NCBI GenBank assembly: GCA_028864975.1
Contig: JAGWLG010000001.1
Coordinates: 154,980 to 218,979, forward strand
DNA: 64,000 bases
From: Thermoplasmata archaeon
Lineage (GTDB): Archaea; Thermoplasmatota; Thermoplasmata; Lutacidiplasmatales; UBA184
Direction of reading: 5' to 3'
The notes beneath the pieces are model-generated. The model searched no databases. It saw only the letters and a list, made by a program, of their open reading frames with translations, and was not told the DNA's origin. Below are positions 8,969-19,105 of the stretch, one piece after another (the stretch's first letter is position 1; the number at the start of each line of letters is the position of its first letter). The position numbers were made by a program, and so were the translations under genes.

Positions 8969-10282
8969 TCACGCGGGAGGAGGGGAGCGCGACGGAAAGT
9001 AGAGACCGCCCTCGACCGTGTGGGCCGCTTCCTCCGCTTTCCGCCTCGCCTCGGCGACGGTGGGTGCCTGGGCGAGCGCGATCCCCATCCTCCGCTCAGG
9101 GTAAGCGGAAGGTTTACCGAACAGGTGGACCCGGACCCCGGGGACCCGGTTGGCCTCCCACAGTCCTCCGAACCGCGGACCCCATCCCTCCTCAGGGGCC
9201 AGAATGACATGGGCAGCGCCGGGGCTCACGAGCTCGATGGAGGGGATGGGGAACCCCAGGATGGCCCGCGCATGGAGCGCGAACTCGCTCTGCCATTGTG
9301 TCGCGAGTGTGACCAGGCCGGTGTCGTGCGGACGCGGGGAGATCTCGGAGAAGAAGACGTCGTTCCCCCGGATGAACTGCTCGCAGCCGAAGATCCCGAT
9401 CCCTCCAAGCTGGTCCGTCACCGCTTTGGCGATGTCCTGCGCCCTGGAGATCACCCTGGGAGCGAGCTCGGCCGGTTGCCAGCTTTCGTGGTAGTGGGTG
9501 CCGGGGCGCACATGGGCGATCGGAGGGCAGAAGCTCGTGGTGACCCGGCCATCGTTGCCGTAATGTCGTAGGGTGAGCAGGGTGATCTCGAGATCGAACT
9601 TCAGGAACTCCTCGACCATGACGCGGGGGTTCACGACCCGTCCCTCCTCCCGCCCTCGACGATAGGCCTCGCCGACCTCCTCGGACCTATGGACGACGGT
9701 ACTGCCCAGCCCCGAGCTCGACATCATCGCCTTGAACACGGCGGGCAGGCCCAGCTCTTTCACTGCGCGATGCGCCTCCTCCGCGGAGTCCACGAACGCG
9801 TAACGGCTCGTCGGCACGCTCGCCTTCTCCGCCGCCAGTCGTCGGATCCTCTCTCGGTCCATCGTCGCGAACGTCGCTTCCGCCCGTGGAACGACCGTCC
9901 ATCCCTCCCGCTCGAGCTCGAGGAGCTCGGAGGTGTTGATCTGCTCGATCTCGGGAACGATGACATCGGGGGCTTCACGCTCGATGAGCGCTCTCAGAGC
10001 CTTCCCATCGGTCATCGAGACGACATGGTGGCGGTGCGCGACCTGCATGGCGGGCGCGTTGGCGTAACGGTCCACCGCGACCACTTCGGCGCCCATCCGC
10101 ATCGCCTCCAGGGCGACCTCGCGTCCGATCTCGCCACTCCCAAGGAGCAGGAGCCGGGTGGCCCCCGGGAAGAGCGGAGTGCCGAGCTCCTTTCGGGGCT
10201 GGATCCCGCGCCCACGAGCAGGGGTTGGCACGGCCCAACGGGTACGGTGGGAGTTGATGAGTGTTCGCACCGAGTGGCCCAA
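8969..10282 (-). CDS. purT: Formate-dependent phosphoribosylglycinamide formyltransferase
   Basis: LLLLGSGEIGREVALEAMRMGAEVVAVDRYANAPAMQVAH; ATP-grasp body; start uncertain. Confidence 0.93.
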   Translation of the reverse strand: MGHSVRTLINSHRTRWAVPTPARGRGIQPRKELGTPLFPGATRLLLLGSGEIGREVALEAMRMGAEVVAVDRYANAPAMQVAHRHHVVSMTDGKALRALIEREAPDVIVPEIEQINTSELLELEREGWTVVPRAEATFATMDRERIRRLAAEKASVPTSRYAFVDSAEEAHRAVKELGLPAVFKAMMSSSGLGSTVVHRSEEVGEAYRRGREEGRVVNPRVMVEEFLKFDLEITLLTLRHYGNDGRVTTSFCPPIAHVRPGTHYHESWQPAELAPRVISRAQDIAKAVTDQLGGIGIFGCEQFIRGNDVFFSEISPRPHDTGLVTLATQWQSEFALHARAILGFPIPSIELVSPGAAHVILAPEEGWGPRFGGLWEANRVPGVRVHLFGKPSAYPERRMGIALAQAPTVAEARRKAEEAAHTVEGGLYFPSRSPPPA

Positions 10283-10303
10283 GTCCAGCAGACCGACCCG
10301 GCG

Positions 10304-11425
10304 CTACGCGCGACCCATCGCTTCCTTGTACGCGTCCAGGTAGCGGTCCACCACGACCTCCCAGTCCCAGCGCTTGGCGGTACGGCGGGCGGAATCGCTC
10401 ATCTGTCCCCGAAGTCCCGGGCGGTCCAGGATCTCCCGGACCGAAGAGGTGAACTCCTCGACCGAACGCGCGACGCGGCCCCCTCCGTCCTCGGCGAGGT
10501 ACCTCGCGGCACCTGCCTCGAAGGCGACGAAGGGCAATCCCGACGCGGTCGCCTCCAGAAGGGAGATCCCGAACCCTTCGTACTGCGAACCTTGCACGTA
10601 AAGGTCCACCTCCCGAAGGGCTGCCCGCACCTCGTTGTGCTCCAAGTACCCCAGGAATCGGACCTCAAGGCCGCGCTGCTTGGCGAGCGCCTCGACGTGG
10701 GTACGGTCGTACCGAGTCCCGGGGAGGTCCTTGCCCACGACGCCCAGCGCAACGTGGTCCCGCAGCGGAGCGAGCGCCTCCACGAGCCGGTCGACGCGCT
10801 TGTTCTCCCAGAGGCCACCAACGTAGAGGGCGATCCGGGGGCGCGTGAAGCCGAACTTCTCCCGAAGTCCGAGCGGAGGGACGGGGGCGGTCAGGTCCTT
10901 GAGGTCGATGCCCTCTCCCACCAGACGGACCCGAGACCCGGGATAGCCGAAGCCGATGACCTGCTCCCGTTCGTGCTCGGTCAGCGCAAGATAAAGGTCG
11001 AAGGCCCGCAGCGCTTGAGGAAGGTATCGGCCGAAGTACCACCGGTTCCGAGGCGACGGATCCATCTCCCATTGGTAGAAACCGTGGGGCGTGATCACCT
11101 GAGGGCCGTCAAAAACCTGGGCGACGGGGAAGTAGAAGTCCGCGCACCAGATCCGATTGCCGCTCATGTGCAAGAGGTCAAAGTCCATCGCACGCAGGGT
11201 GCGCCAGTACGCTCGGGGGACCCGGAACTGGCCCCACTGTCGCATCGGAAGTCGGCGCACCGCGATTCCGTCGACCTCCTCTTCCGCCGGGGCCTGGGGC
11301 TCGTTCTGCGTGAGCACGGAGACGCGGTGACCGCGTCCCTGGAGCGCCCGGGCCAGGGCCAAGGTCCAACGCTCGGTCCCACCATCCGCCGGCCAGAAGC
11401 GGTGGTTGACGAGCAGGACCTTCAC
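10304..11425 (-). CDS. Glycosyltransferase family 4 protein
   Basis: VKVLLVNHRFWPADGGTERW; VQGSQYEGFGISLLEATASGLPFVA; GTG start inferred. Confidence 0.9.
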   Translation of the reverse strand: MKVLLVNHRFWPADGGTERWTLALARALQGRGHRVSVLTQNEPQAPAEEEVDGIAVRRLPMRQWGQFRVPRAYWRTLRAMDFDLLHMSGNRIWCADFYFPVAQVFDGPQVITPHGFYQWEMDPSPRNRWYFGRYLPQALRAFDLYLALTEHEREQVIGFGYPGSRVRLVGEGIDLKDLTAPVPPLGLREKFGFTRPRIALYVGGLWENKRVDRLVEALAPLRDHVALGVVGKDLPGTRYDRTHVEALAKQRGLEVRFLGYLEHNEVRAALREVDLYVQGSQYEGFGISLLEATASGLPFVAFEAGAARYLAEDGGGRVARSVEEFTSSVREILDRPGLRGQMSDSARRTAKRWDWEVVVDRYLDAYKEAMGRA

Positions 11426-11483
11426 GCGGGGGTGAGGGAGGACGGTAGTACAAAACGCCACGTTCGCAGCGGCCCTAGCGCGG

Positions 11484-12158
11484 TTGAACGTGGTCTCGGC
11501 GGAACGCTCCGAAGGCGAAGGGGAATATGCCGAAGGGGCTCGGACCGTTGTGGTACCGATCGCCCCGCCCCTCGGCGGGACGGGCTCTCCCGTCTCGCTA
11601 CTGACCGGGTCCCTCGTCCTGGTCTGGGTCCTTTCCGAGGTCGCGATCCGGGTCTACGCGGTCGCACGGGGGGCTCCCGCGCGCGTCCCTCGCGGCCCCG
11701 ACCGTGGGTCTTGGGTCGTCCTCGTGATCGGGATCGCAGGGATCATCGTCCTCAGCACGGTCGACCGGGCGAACCCCCTGCTCGGCCTCCCGCCGTTGGG
11801 GGTGCTCTACCTCGGAGACGCGCTCATGGGTCTGGGCATCGCGGTCCGTGTCTGGGCCATCACGGTGCTCGGCCGGTTCTTCACGACCCGCGTCATGATC
11901 CAGAAGGGGCATCAGCTCATCACGAAGGGTCCCTACCGCTGGGTTCGCCACCCTTCCTATACGGGGGCCTTGACCACCCTGATCGGGCTCTCTCTGGCAT
12001 ACGGCAGTCTCCTGGGCACCCTCCTCGCGCTCACGGTAGGGGCCACCTGCTTCGGCTACCGCATTCATGTCGAGGAGAAGGCTCTGGCCGAGGGGTTCGG
12101 GAAGGAGTACGAGGAGTACCGACGGCACACTCGCCGCTTGATCCCCGGGGTCTATTGA
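11484..12158 (+). CDS. Isoprenylcysteine carboxyl methyltransferase-family membrane protein
   Basis: KGPYRWVRHPSYTGAL ... EEKALAEGFGKEYEEYRRHTRRLIPGVY. Confidence 0.88.
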   Translation: MNVVSAERSEGEGEYAEGARTVVVPIAPPLGGTGSPVSLLTGSLVLVWVLSEVAIRVYAVARGAPARVPRGPDRGSWVVLVIGIAGIIVLSTVDRANPLLGLPPLGVLYLGDALMGLGIAVRVWAITVLGRFFTTRVMIQKGHQLITKGPYRWVRHPSYTGALTTLIGLSLAYGSLLGTLLALTVGATCFGYRIHVEEKALAEGFGKEYEEYRRHTRRLIPGVY

Positions 12159-13219
12159 ACCGGGGCCTTCCAAGGGAACCTGAGCACCGCCCCCATGCCG
12201 CCAAGACCTGCAAGCCGCCGGCCGGCTTCGCCATCGGCCCGGACTAGGAGCAGTGCCGTCTTGGCCTCTCGGGCAGCGCTCAAGAGCCCCGTCGTCGCGG
12301 GGTCCCGGAGCTTCGAGTCCAGAACGAGCAACGTCTCCACAGCAGCCGCTTCGACCGCGCCCCGAAGCTCTTGCGGACCCAAGGCCGCACCGCCATCCTT
12401 CCCGAGTGCCCGGACGAGTCGTTCCACTTCGGCCGCCTCCTTCGCGGCCATGCTGGTGGAGAGCGCCTCCTCCGCCTTGCCGGAGCGCAGTAGCTCGTTG
12501 ACGCCGGCGAGCCCGGATTCCGCGGTCGGGACGACGGACACCTTCGGATGTTTGGACACCGGCAGGGAGGCGATGCGGCGAGAGAGCTCTTCCTTGAGGA
12601 ACCCGGGCCCCGCGACGACGACGGCTTGGGAACGCTCCAGCTCGGGTTGGACCACGTGGAGGATCTCCTCCACGAAGGCTTCCCGGTCCTTCTCGCGCGA
12701 GGAGGAGCGAACGCGGTCGTACTTGCCCGATCCCGAGCGGGTCCTCTCGTCCACCACTCCGAAGGACCGGCCACGAAGTCGGACCACAGCGCTCTCCCCC
12801 CAATCGGCGCAGACCAGCAGGACCTGCGGCTCGTCGACGGCCCGTTTGCCCTCGTCGAGGAGCGCCCGGTCCGAGGAGGTGAGCTCCGACTTCGTGAGCG
12901 CGACCTCGCCCCCCTCCTCGAGGTCCAGGGTGTGGTAACGGCCCTGGTCGAAGGGCCCCTCCACAATGGGCCCCGTCACGCGCACGTGCCCGGTGAACTC
13001 GTGGAACTCGACGCTCTCCGCCCGAACCGTAAGGAAGACCGTCCGTCGGTCTCGCTGCCCTGCGGGCGTGTCGGAGGGCGCCTCAGGGTCGCGTCGGGAG
13101 GTGACCGACCCCACCTGGTCCCCGGGTAGGATGAGGCGCGAGATTCGCCAGAGGTCGCTCGGCGTCTCCAGGCGGAGCTTGATGAGCCCGGTCCTCGGGT
13201 CCTGGAAGTAGATCCTCAT
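12152..13219 (-). CDS. pelA: mRNA surveillance protein Pelota (Dom34)
   Basis: N-terminal DLWRISRLILPGDQVGSVTSR; eRF1-like VVVAGPGFLKEEL; AVETLLVLDSKLR; VVPTAESGLAGV. Confidence 0.9.
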   Translation of the reverse strand: MRIYFQDPRTGLIKLRLETPSDLWRISRLILPGDQVGSVTSRRDPEAPSDTPAGQRDRRTVFLTVRAESVEFHEFTGHVRVTGPIVEGPFDQGRYHTLDLEEGGEVALTKSELTSSDRALLDEGKRAVDEPQVLLVCADWGESAVVRLRGRSFGVVDERTRSGSGKYDRVRSSSREKDREAFVEEILHVVQPELERSQAVVVAGPGFLKEELSRRIASLPVSKHPKVSVVPTAESGLAGVNELLRSGKAEEALSTSMAAKEAAEVERLVRALGKDGGAALGPQELRGAVEAAAVETLLVLDSKLRDPATTGLLSAAREAKTALLLVRADGEAGRRLAGLGGMGAVLRFPWKAPVQ

Positions 13220-13947
13220 CGCCCTCCCTTGGAGCGCGGAGGTGGGGTCCTTCGCGGCGACCGGTGGTCGAGCTCCTCGTCCGAGGCGGGGAGCCATCGC
13301 TCCACCTGCTCGGCCAGACTGAGCCCAGGCGTCCGCCCCTCCTCTCCCCTCGCCCCCGTTCGGTCCGGGAAGAGCCAGACCGGGGGGAGCCGGGTCAGGA
13401 CCCAGTTGGCCAGCGGGTCGCGCCCTTCCGCCCGCTGAAGGTGACCCTGGAACCAGGAGGTGCAACGCGCGTAGACGTCCTTCCAGGCGAGACCTCCGGT
13501 CCCCGGGACCTTCTCCTCCTGCCGGTCCGGGGCGACGAGGAGCACGATCGGCACCGAGAAGAGCCGCTCGACCTCCCCGACCCCCCCACCGGTTCCCCTC
13601 CCTGCGCCCCCGCCTGGTTTCTCCTTTTCCGCCCCCCTCTCCCCCCAGACCTCGGCGACCAGCCCTGCTGCGAGGGGTGCGCACCGCGAGCCCATCCCCT
13701 TCCGCCCCGCCGAGAGCAGGGCCCAGAGCGCAAGGCCACGACAGGTGAACGCGACGGCCGAAGCGGGGATGGGGGCGGGCAGGGAGACCCCCGCGAGCGC
13801 AGCGCCGGACGCCCAGGATCCGGACCCGGGCCCCTTCAGAAGTCGAAGCAGCGAGCGTTCCTCGCCGGGTGAGAGCGGCGTACCATCGAGGTGCTGGACC
13901 GCGAGACCGACATCGCCCTCGGTGCGGACCGCCCGTCGCTTCGGCAT
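13216..13947 (-). CDS. Uncharacterised protein translationally coupled to pelota
   Basis: ATGA overlap with pelA start; no family recognised. Confidence 0.5.
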   Translation of the reverse strand: MPKRRAVRTEGDVGLAVQHLDGTPLSPGEERSLLRLLKGPGSGSWASGAALAGVSLPAPIPASAVAFTCRGLALWALLSAGRKGMGSRCAPLAAGLVAEVWGERGAEKEKPGGGAGRGTGGGVGEVERLFSVPIVLLVAPDRQEEKVPGTGGLAWKDVYARCTSWFQGHLQRAEGRDPLANWVLTRLPPVWLFPDRTGARGEEGRTPGLSLAEQVERWLPASDEELDHRSPRRTPPPRSKGGR

Positions 13948-14019
13948 GGCCCCTACCGGGGGTAGGGTCAGGGGCTTTGGGTCTTTGCGGTGCGGCGGCC
14001 GGGTAGGTCGACGGAAGCG

Positions 14020-14040
14020 CTATATCGATATCGACATATC
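14020..14040. promoter_or_regulatory. Palindromic AT-rich promoter/operator of padR (contains ATATCGATAT)
   Basis: ctATATCGATATcgacatatc just upstream of padR ATG at 14046. Confidence 0.55.
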
Positions 14041-14045
14041 CATCG

Positions 14046-14648
14046 ATGCAGGTGCCCATGCGCCCCCTCGAGAGCCCTAGTCGTCTCCCTGAGCGGATGC
14101 GACGCGGCCTCCTCGGGATGTACGCCCTCGCGGTGATGGACCGTGAGGGACCTGTCCACGGCTACCTCATCTCGGAGCGCGTCGCAGAGAGGACCGACGG
14201 GTCTTGGCGACCGGGCCCCGGCGCGGTGTACCCCGCGCTGCGGAAGCTCGCCGAGCGCGGGTTCGCGCGTCCCGCCGCGCGCTCCCTCGGACGCCGGAGG
14301 GAGTTCGAGATCACCCCGCAGGGACGAGCGATGCTCGAACGACTCCGTGCCCAGTCCCCCTGGGTCCAGCGCAAGGGCTGGGACCTGGTCCCACTTTGGG
14401 CCGAGGTGTCGGGCATCCACCGTACCGAGGACTTCCTCCTGCTCCGCCTGCGCCGAGCGCTGGACGGGATCGACACCTTCCTCGCGCGGTCGCCGGACCG
14501 GACGGCCGCCCGGGCGGAGCTCATCTCGGAGGTCGAGCGGGAGCTCGGGGGGTACCTGCGGAGGATGCGCCACACGGGAGAACGTACCTCCTCCTCCCCG
14601 CGGTCACGGTCCAAGGCGCGGTTCGCTTACGCGGGAGGGGCGGCTTGA
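14046..14648 (+). CDS. PadR-family transcriptional regulator
   Basis: ALAVMDREGPVHGYLISERV ... PGAVYPALRKLAERGF ... REFEITPQGRAML. Confidence 0.93.
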   Translation: MQVPMRPLESPSRLPERMRRGLLGMYALAVMDREGPVHGYLISERVAERTDGSWRPGPGAVYPALRKLAERGFARPAARSLGRRREFEITPQGRAMLERLRAQSPWVQRKGWDLVPLWAEVSGIHRTEDFLLLRLRRALDGIDTFLARSPDRTAARAELISEVERELGGYLRRMRHTGERTSSSPRSRSKARFAYAGGAA

Positions 14649-15724
14649 CCGTTGACCCCGATGGCTCCGCCATCGTGACCGAGGGCCTGACGAAGGTCTA
14701 CGGCGGCCATGCCCCACCCGCGGTTGGAAAGAGGGGCGGGAGCCCCGGCCCGATCCGACACGGCCTATTCTCCCGCGAGCGACGACCAGGGATGGCCGCT
14801 GTGGATCACGTGGACCTCTGCGTGCCCAAAGGAAGCGTCTTCGGGCTCATGGGCCCGAACGGCGCCGGGAAGACGACGATGATCAAGCTCCTGACGGGGC
14901 TCTCCGACATCACCGAGGGCCGCGCCTGGGTCGACGGGTTCGACGTGGAGCGGAACCCCATGCAGGTCAAGCAGCGCGTGGGATGGGTCGCCGCCGAGGT
15001 GATCCTGGACGACGACCTCTCCGCCTGGGAGAACCTCTGGCTCCAGGCGAAGCTCCAGGCGCTCTCCGACTGGCAGACGCGCGCGGAGGAGCTCCTCGCC
15101 TACTTCGACCTCGCCGACCGGCGCAAGGACCGAGTCAGCACCTACTCCACCGGCATGCGCAAGAAGATGGAGATCGCCCTCGCGCTGCTCCACCAGCCTT
15201 CGGTCATCTTCATGGACGAGCCCACTATCGGGCTCGACCCGAACGTCCGTTTGATGCTCTGGAAGCTCATCACGGGGGTCAACCGGGAGTTCGGCGTCAC
15301 GGTCCTCCTGACCACCCACTACATCGAGGAGGCGGACAGCCTCTGCGACCGGGTCGCGATCATCGACCGCGGCAAGTTCGTCGCGACGGGGACCCCCTCC
15401 GAGCTCAAGGCCCGGGTCAAGGCGGACTTCATCGAGCTCGAGACCCGCGGGCCTATCGATGAGCCCAAGCTCCGGGCGCTCCCGGGGGTCCTGGAGGTCC
15501 GCACCCAGGGAAAGACCTGGATCCTGAAGGTCCCCTCCGCGGAGGAGGTGCTCCCCCACCTGTTCGCGGCTCTGAAGGACGACGGGATCTCCCGGATCAA
15601 TGTGGAGAAGCCCAGCCTGGAGAGCGTCTTCATCGACATCACGGGAAAGAGGATGGACCAGACGGGGGGCGACGTCCAGGACTTCCGCAAGTTCTACATG
15701 CAGGTGCGGAGGGCACGCCAATGA
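14645..15724 (+). CDS. ABC-2 type transporter ATP-binding protein
   Basis: GPNGAGKTTMIKLLTGL, STYSTGMRKKMEIALALLHQPSVIFMDEPTIGLDP; TTG start overlapping padR stop. Confidence 0.95.
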   Translation: MTVDPDGSAIVTEGLTKVYGGHAPPAVGKRGGSPGPIRHGLFSRERRPGMAAVDHVDLCVPKGSVFGLMGPNGAGKTTMIKLLTGLSDITEGRAWVDGFDVERNPMQVKQRVGWVAAEVILDDDLSAWENLWLQAKLQALSDWQTRAEELLAYFDLADRRKDRVSTYSTGMRKKMEIALALLHQPSVIFMDEPTIGLDPNVRLMLWKLITGVNREFGVTVLLTTHYIEEADSLCDRVAIIDRGKFVATGTPSELKARVKADFIELETRGPIDEPKLRALPGVLEVRTQGKTWILKVPSAEEVLPHLFAALKDDGISRINVEKPSLESVFIDITGKRMDQTGGDVQDFRKFYMQVRRARQ

Positions 15725-16572
15725 GCACGGTCGAGAAGGTCCTGACCCTCCCCGCGCGGCAGGAGGCGCACCGCGATGGGTACGTGGGGCAGCTCTCCCA
15801 GTTCTGGGGGCTCTACGCGCGAGAGCTCATCAAGACCTTCCGCAACCCCTTCGTGATCATCATCACCTTCGCCCAGCCGTTCATGTGGCTGGCCTTCTTC
15901 GGGAGCAGCTTCGCGAACGTTCCCGGGGGGGCCGCGACCCTCGACAAGCTCCTCCATGCGCCCCCGGGGACCGGCTACCTCCAGTTCCTCCTCCCGGGGG
16001 TCCTCGCGACCTCGATGCTCTCGATCGGGATGTTCGGGTCGATGAGCACCATCCAGGACAAGCGCTTTGGTTTCATGAAGCGGGTCCTGATCACACCGAC
16101 CAGCAAAGCCACGGTCTACCTGACGAAGGCGCTCGGCTCGGCGACACGGGGGATGGTGCAGATCCCCGTGATGATCGTCGCTGCATGGGCCTTCGGGATC
16201 CCCTTCGTCGGCACCCCGCTCGCATGGGCCGGCTGGGTCCTGGGTCTCGTCTTCCTTGGAGTGGGCTTTTCCGCCTTCTTCCTCGCCGTGACGGCCTCCA
16301 GCACCGACTGGCAGACCCCAGGGGTCATCTCGAACTTCATCACGATGCCCCTTATGTTCGCGAGCGGCGCCCTCTTTCCGGCCCAGAACTATCCCAGTTG
16401 GATGCAGACCATCGCCAATTACAACCCCGTGGGCTACGCAGCCCTACTCGGCCGTGAGGTCGTGGTCTACGGCTCCTTTGACTGGATCTACCTGGGCTAC
16501 CTCGCCCTCTTCGCCGTGGTGATGCTCGTCGTGGGGACGGCGGTGGCCTCGCGCTACCTCAAGGTGGAATGA
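15721..16572 (+). CDS. ABC-2 type transporter permease
   Basis: Typical ABC-2 membrane layout; ATGA overlap with ATPase gene. Confidence 0.93.
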   Translation: MSTVEKVLTLPARQEAHRDGYVGQLSQFWGLYARELIKTFRNPFVIIITFAQPFMWLAFFGSSFANVPGGAATLDKLLHAPPGTGYLQFLLPGVLATSMLSIGMFGSMSTIQDKRFGFMKRVLITPTSKATVYLTKALGSATRGMVQIPVMIVAAWAFGIPFVGTPLAWAGWVLGLVFLGVGFSAFFLAVTASSTDWQTPGVISNFITMPLMFASGALFPAQNYPSWMQTIANYNPVGYAALLGREVVVYGSFDWIYLGYLALFAVVMLVVGTAVASRYLKVE

Positions 16573-16645
16573 ACCCCGGGGCCCCTCCCCCAGAGTTTGG
16601 GACGGGGGGTCTTCCCCCCTTCGCCTGCTCCCGGTTTGCGGGTCG

Positions 16646-17086
16646 CTACTCGAGCCGAGCCATCACCGAGATCGCGACATTCCCGGCGAGGGCCTTCGAG
16701 ATGGGGCAGCCGGACTCTCCGGTGGTGCGGGCGAGCTCCTCGAACTTCTTCGGGTCCGCCCCGGGCACTCTTGCGACCACGTCGAGCTCGATCCGCGTCA
16801 CCTTGAACCCATCACCGACCTTCTCGAAGGTCGCCGAGGCCGAGGTGCGGACCTCCTTCGCGGGAGTGCCGCCCTTAGCGAGCCCGTGGGAGAGCGCCAT
16901 CGCGAAACAGGCGGCATGGGCGGCCGCGAGCAGCTCCTCGGGGCTCGTCATCCCGCCGGGTTCCTCGGACCGGGCCTTCCAGGTGATCGGGGATTCGGCC
17001 AGAGCGGAGGACTCCGTCCGCACGGTCCCCTTCCCACCGACCAAGTCGCCTCGCCATGTCGCCCGAGCTTTCCGCGTTACCGGCAT
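16646..17086 (-). CDS. OsmC/Ohr-family peroxiredoxin-like protein
   Basis: TSPEELLAAAHAACFAMALSHGL ... ESGCPISKALAGNVAISV. Confidence 0.92.
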   Translation of the reverse strand: MPVTRKARATWRGDLVGGKGTVRTESSALAESPITWKARSEEPGGMTSPEELLAAAHAACFAMALSHGLAKGGTPAKEVRTSASATFEKVGDGFKVTRIELDVVARVPGADPKKFEELARTTGESGCPISKALAGNVAISVMARLE

Positions 17087-17141
17087 GTCGGTGCCCAGGC
17101 TGGGGCAGTAATCAACCTTCCGAAAAACCCCTACCGGTCAG

Positions 17142-17157
17142 GTGAACTCGGTTTCAC
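17142..17157. promoter_or_regulatory. Dyad GTGAA-CTCGGT-TTCAC (island motif, site 1)
   Basis: Upstream of TATA-like ctatatcc and ATG 17204; flank CCGGTCAGGTGAA shared with site 13. Confidence 0.6.
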
Positions 17158-17203
17158 TCTCGCCCTATATCCTGTTCCCAGAGTCGGTGGTCCGAGAGGG
17201 ACA

Positions 17204-17848
17204 ATGAGGACGAACGAGAGCGGGACCCTACCCCGTAAGGCTACGTCTGGGAACGTCGGTTGGAGCGCGCTCGGTGCTATCGCGCTGGTGGGGGTGACCC
17301 TGTCGGTGGGCTGGTTCGCCTTTGCCGCGTTCTACGGTGTGGGCGTTGGGAATCCCGCCTCCCAGGGTGTGCCTTCCGGTGGGAACGCTCCGAGTGGACC
17401 GGTGCACATGTACCTCGCGGTCGTGACGACGCCTGGCGGGATGGACCAGTACCTCCCGGCCAACTTCTCGCTCCCCGTGAACACGGAGATTGACTTCACG
17501 ATCCAGAACTACGACAACGGCATCAACAACCTGAGCGCGTCGATCTCCACGGTCTCGGGAACCTCCGACGGCACGGAGCACGTCTCGGGTGGAGCTCTCG
17601 GCGCCCCTACGGGGGTCGTGAGCTCCCTGCCCGTGGGTGACACGTCGCACACCTTCAGCATCTTGGGCGGACCCCAGCACCTCAACGTGGTCATGCCCCC
17701 AGCCATGGGACCCAACCAGCCGACCGTGGTCACGTTCAGTGTGACCTTCACGAGCGCGGGGACCTACACTTGGGTCTGCCTCGCTCCTTGCGACCCCAAC
17801 TCGATGCAAGCCCCCGGGTTCATGAGCGGGACGATCACCGTCGGGTAG
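17204..17848 (+). CDS. Membrane-anchored cupredoxin-like (sulfocyanin-type) protein
   Basis: N-terminal TM; HTFSILGG; SAGTYTWVCLAPCDPNSMQAPGFMSGTITV copper-ligand-like C-terminus. Confidence 0.75.
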   Translation: MRTNESGTLPRKATSGNVGWSALGAIALVGVTLSVGWFAFAAFYGVGVGNPASQGVPSGGNAPSGPVHMYLAVVTTPGGMDQYLPANFSLPVNTEIDFTIQNYDNGINNLSASISTVSGTSDGTEHVSGGALGAPTGVVSSLPVGDTSHTFSILGGPQHLNVVMPPAMGPNQPTVVTFSVTFTSAGTYTWVCLAPCDPNSMQAPGFMSGTITVG

Positions 17849-17912
17849 GGTCCGAGCGCCTTAGCGACCCGAGGACCACGGCGTCCGGGCGACCGCGTGG
17901 CGGGCTCGAGCC

Positions 17913-19025
17913 ATGCTCGATCTGAGGCGCCTTGTCGCCCGGACGAGGACCCTGTGGGTTCGAGACCCCAAAGGGATGTCCATCGACCTCCTGCGCGTGG
18001 GGATAGGCATCGTCTGGTCGCTGAACTTGATTTTCATCCTCGACCCGAGCAACCAGTACTTCGCGATGTTCCAGATGACGGCGGCGGGCTTCGGCCCGAC
18101 CTCGGTGGGTGGGTCTGGTTTCGCAGACTTCGTGGCGAACTACCCCGTCTTCTTCGCGTGGGTGATCGCCCTGCTGACGGCCTACCTAGCGGTGGCCTTC
18201 CTGGCGGGATTCACTACCCGCCTGGCCTGCGTGATCGGGGCGCTCGCCTCCGTGGCCTTCCTGTTGACGCAGTTCTACGCGACCTTCACCCTGAGCGGCA
18301 TGGGCACGGACGTCGGCCCGCACCCGCTCTACGTCCTGATCTACCTCATCTTGTTCACTGGAGGGGCGGGGCAGTACTTCGCCATCGACCACTGGGTTTG
18401 GGCGAGCGGGAAGGCACGCTTCCCTCGCCTCTCCCGCTGGATCGCTTCGCCACGGGACCTCCCTTGCAATGCGACATGTCCCCATGCAGGACCACGACCA
18501 TCTGGGGCGAGCCTGATCTCGGGGGAGCTTCCGCCCTTGGACGGCGCGAACTCCAGTCCATCCACCCCTCCCAAGGTCTCGGGCCGAGGTTGGGCCGCGT
18601 TGGGGGTCTTCCTCATCGCCGTCCTCTTGTTGGCCGCCGCGGTCGTGTCGCTCCACCCCGGGGGGAGCGCGACTCCCCCCCCCGCCACGCAGGTCTCCAT
18701 CCAGGACGTCCAGTACACGCTCCTCTACCCGGGGAACGCCTCCCAGGGGGGTCTCGGCCCCGCGCACCAGGACGGATGTTTCGACTGCGCCATCGCGATC
18801 GCTCCAGGTTCCTCGGTCACGGAGCTGTTCATGGTCACCAACAACCATAGTGGCTCACCCACGACCGTCAGTGCGATCGTCGTGGGGGCCCCCTTCTCCC
18901 TCGCGGCCCCCACCGGTTGCCCGCGGACCCTTCCGGTGGGTTACATGTGGATGTTCAACATCGACTTGCGCGCTCCCGATGCACCGGGGACCTACACCGT
19001 CGCGCTCACGATCACGGTGACCTGA
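17913..19025 (+). CDS. DoxX/HTTM-like membrane protein with C-terminal extracellular domain
   Basis: LLRVGIGIVWSLNLIFI ... AFLAGFTTRLACVIGALAS; C-terminal Ig-like segment. Confidence 0.65.
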   Translation: MLDLRRLVARTRTLWVRDPKGMSIDLLRVGIGIVWSLNLIFILDPSNQYFAMFQMTAAGFGPTSVGGSGFADFVANYPVFFAWVIALLTAYLAVAFLAGFTTRLACVIGALASVAFLLTQFYATFTLSGMGTDVGPHPLYVLIYLILFTGGAGQYFAIDHWVWASGKARFPRLSRWIASPRDLPCNATCPHAGPRPSGASLISGELPPLDGANSSPSTPPKVSGRGWAALGVFLIAVLLLAAAVVSLHPGGSATPPPATQVSIQDVQYTLLYPGNASQGGLGPAHQDGCFDCAIAIAPGSSVTELFMVTNNHSGSPTTVSAIVVGAPFSLAAPTGCPRTLPVGYMWMFNIDLRAPDAPGTYTVALTITVT

Positions 19026-19105
19026 GGCCGCGCTGACCTCTGATAGCGCAGAGCGGGGAGATCCCTCCCGGCCTAGGGGCACGACCACCCTCGGAAGGAC
19101 AGGAC

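Noticed and set aside
9689-12247. 852-aa plus-strand ORF opposite purT and the glycosyltransferase
   Set aside because: Antisense GC shadow; both opposite-strand genes have clear family motifs.
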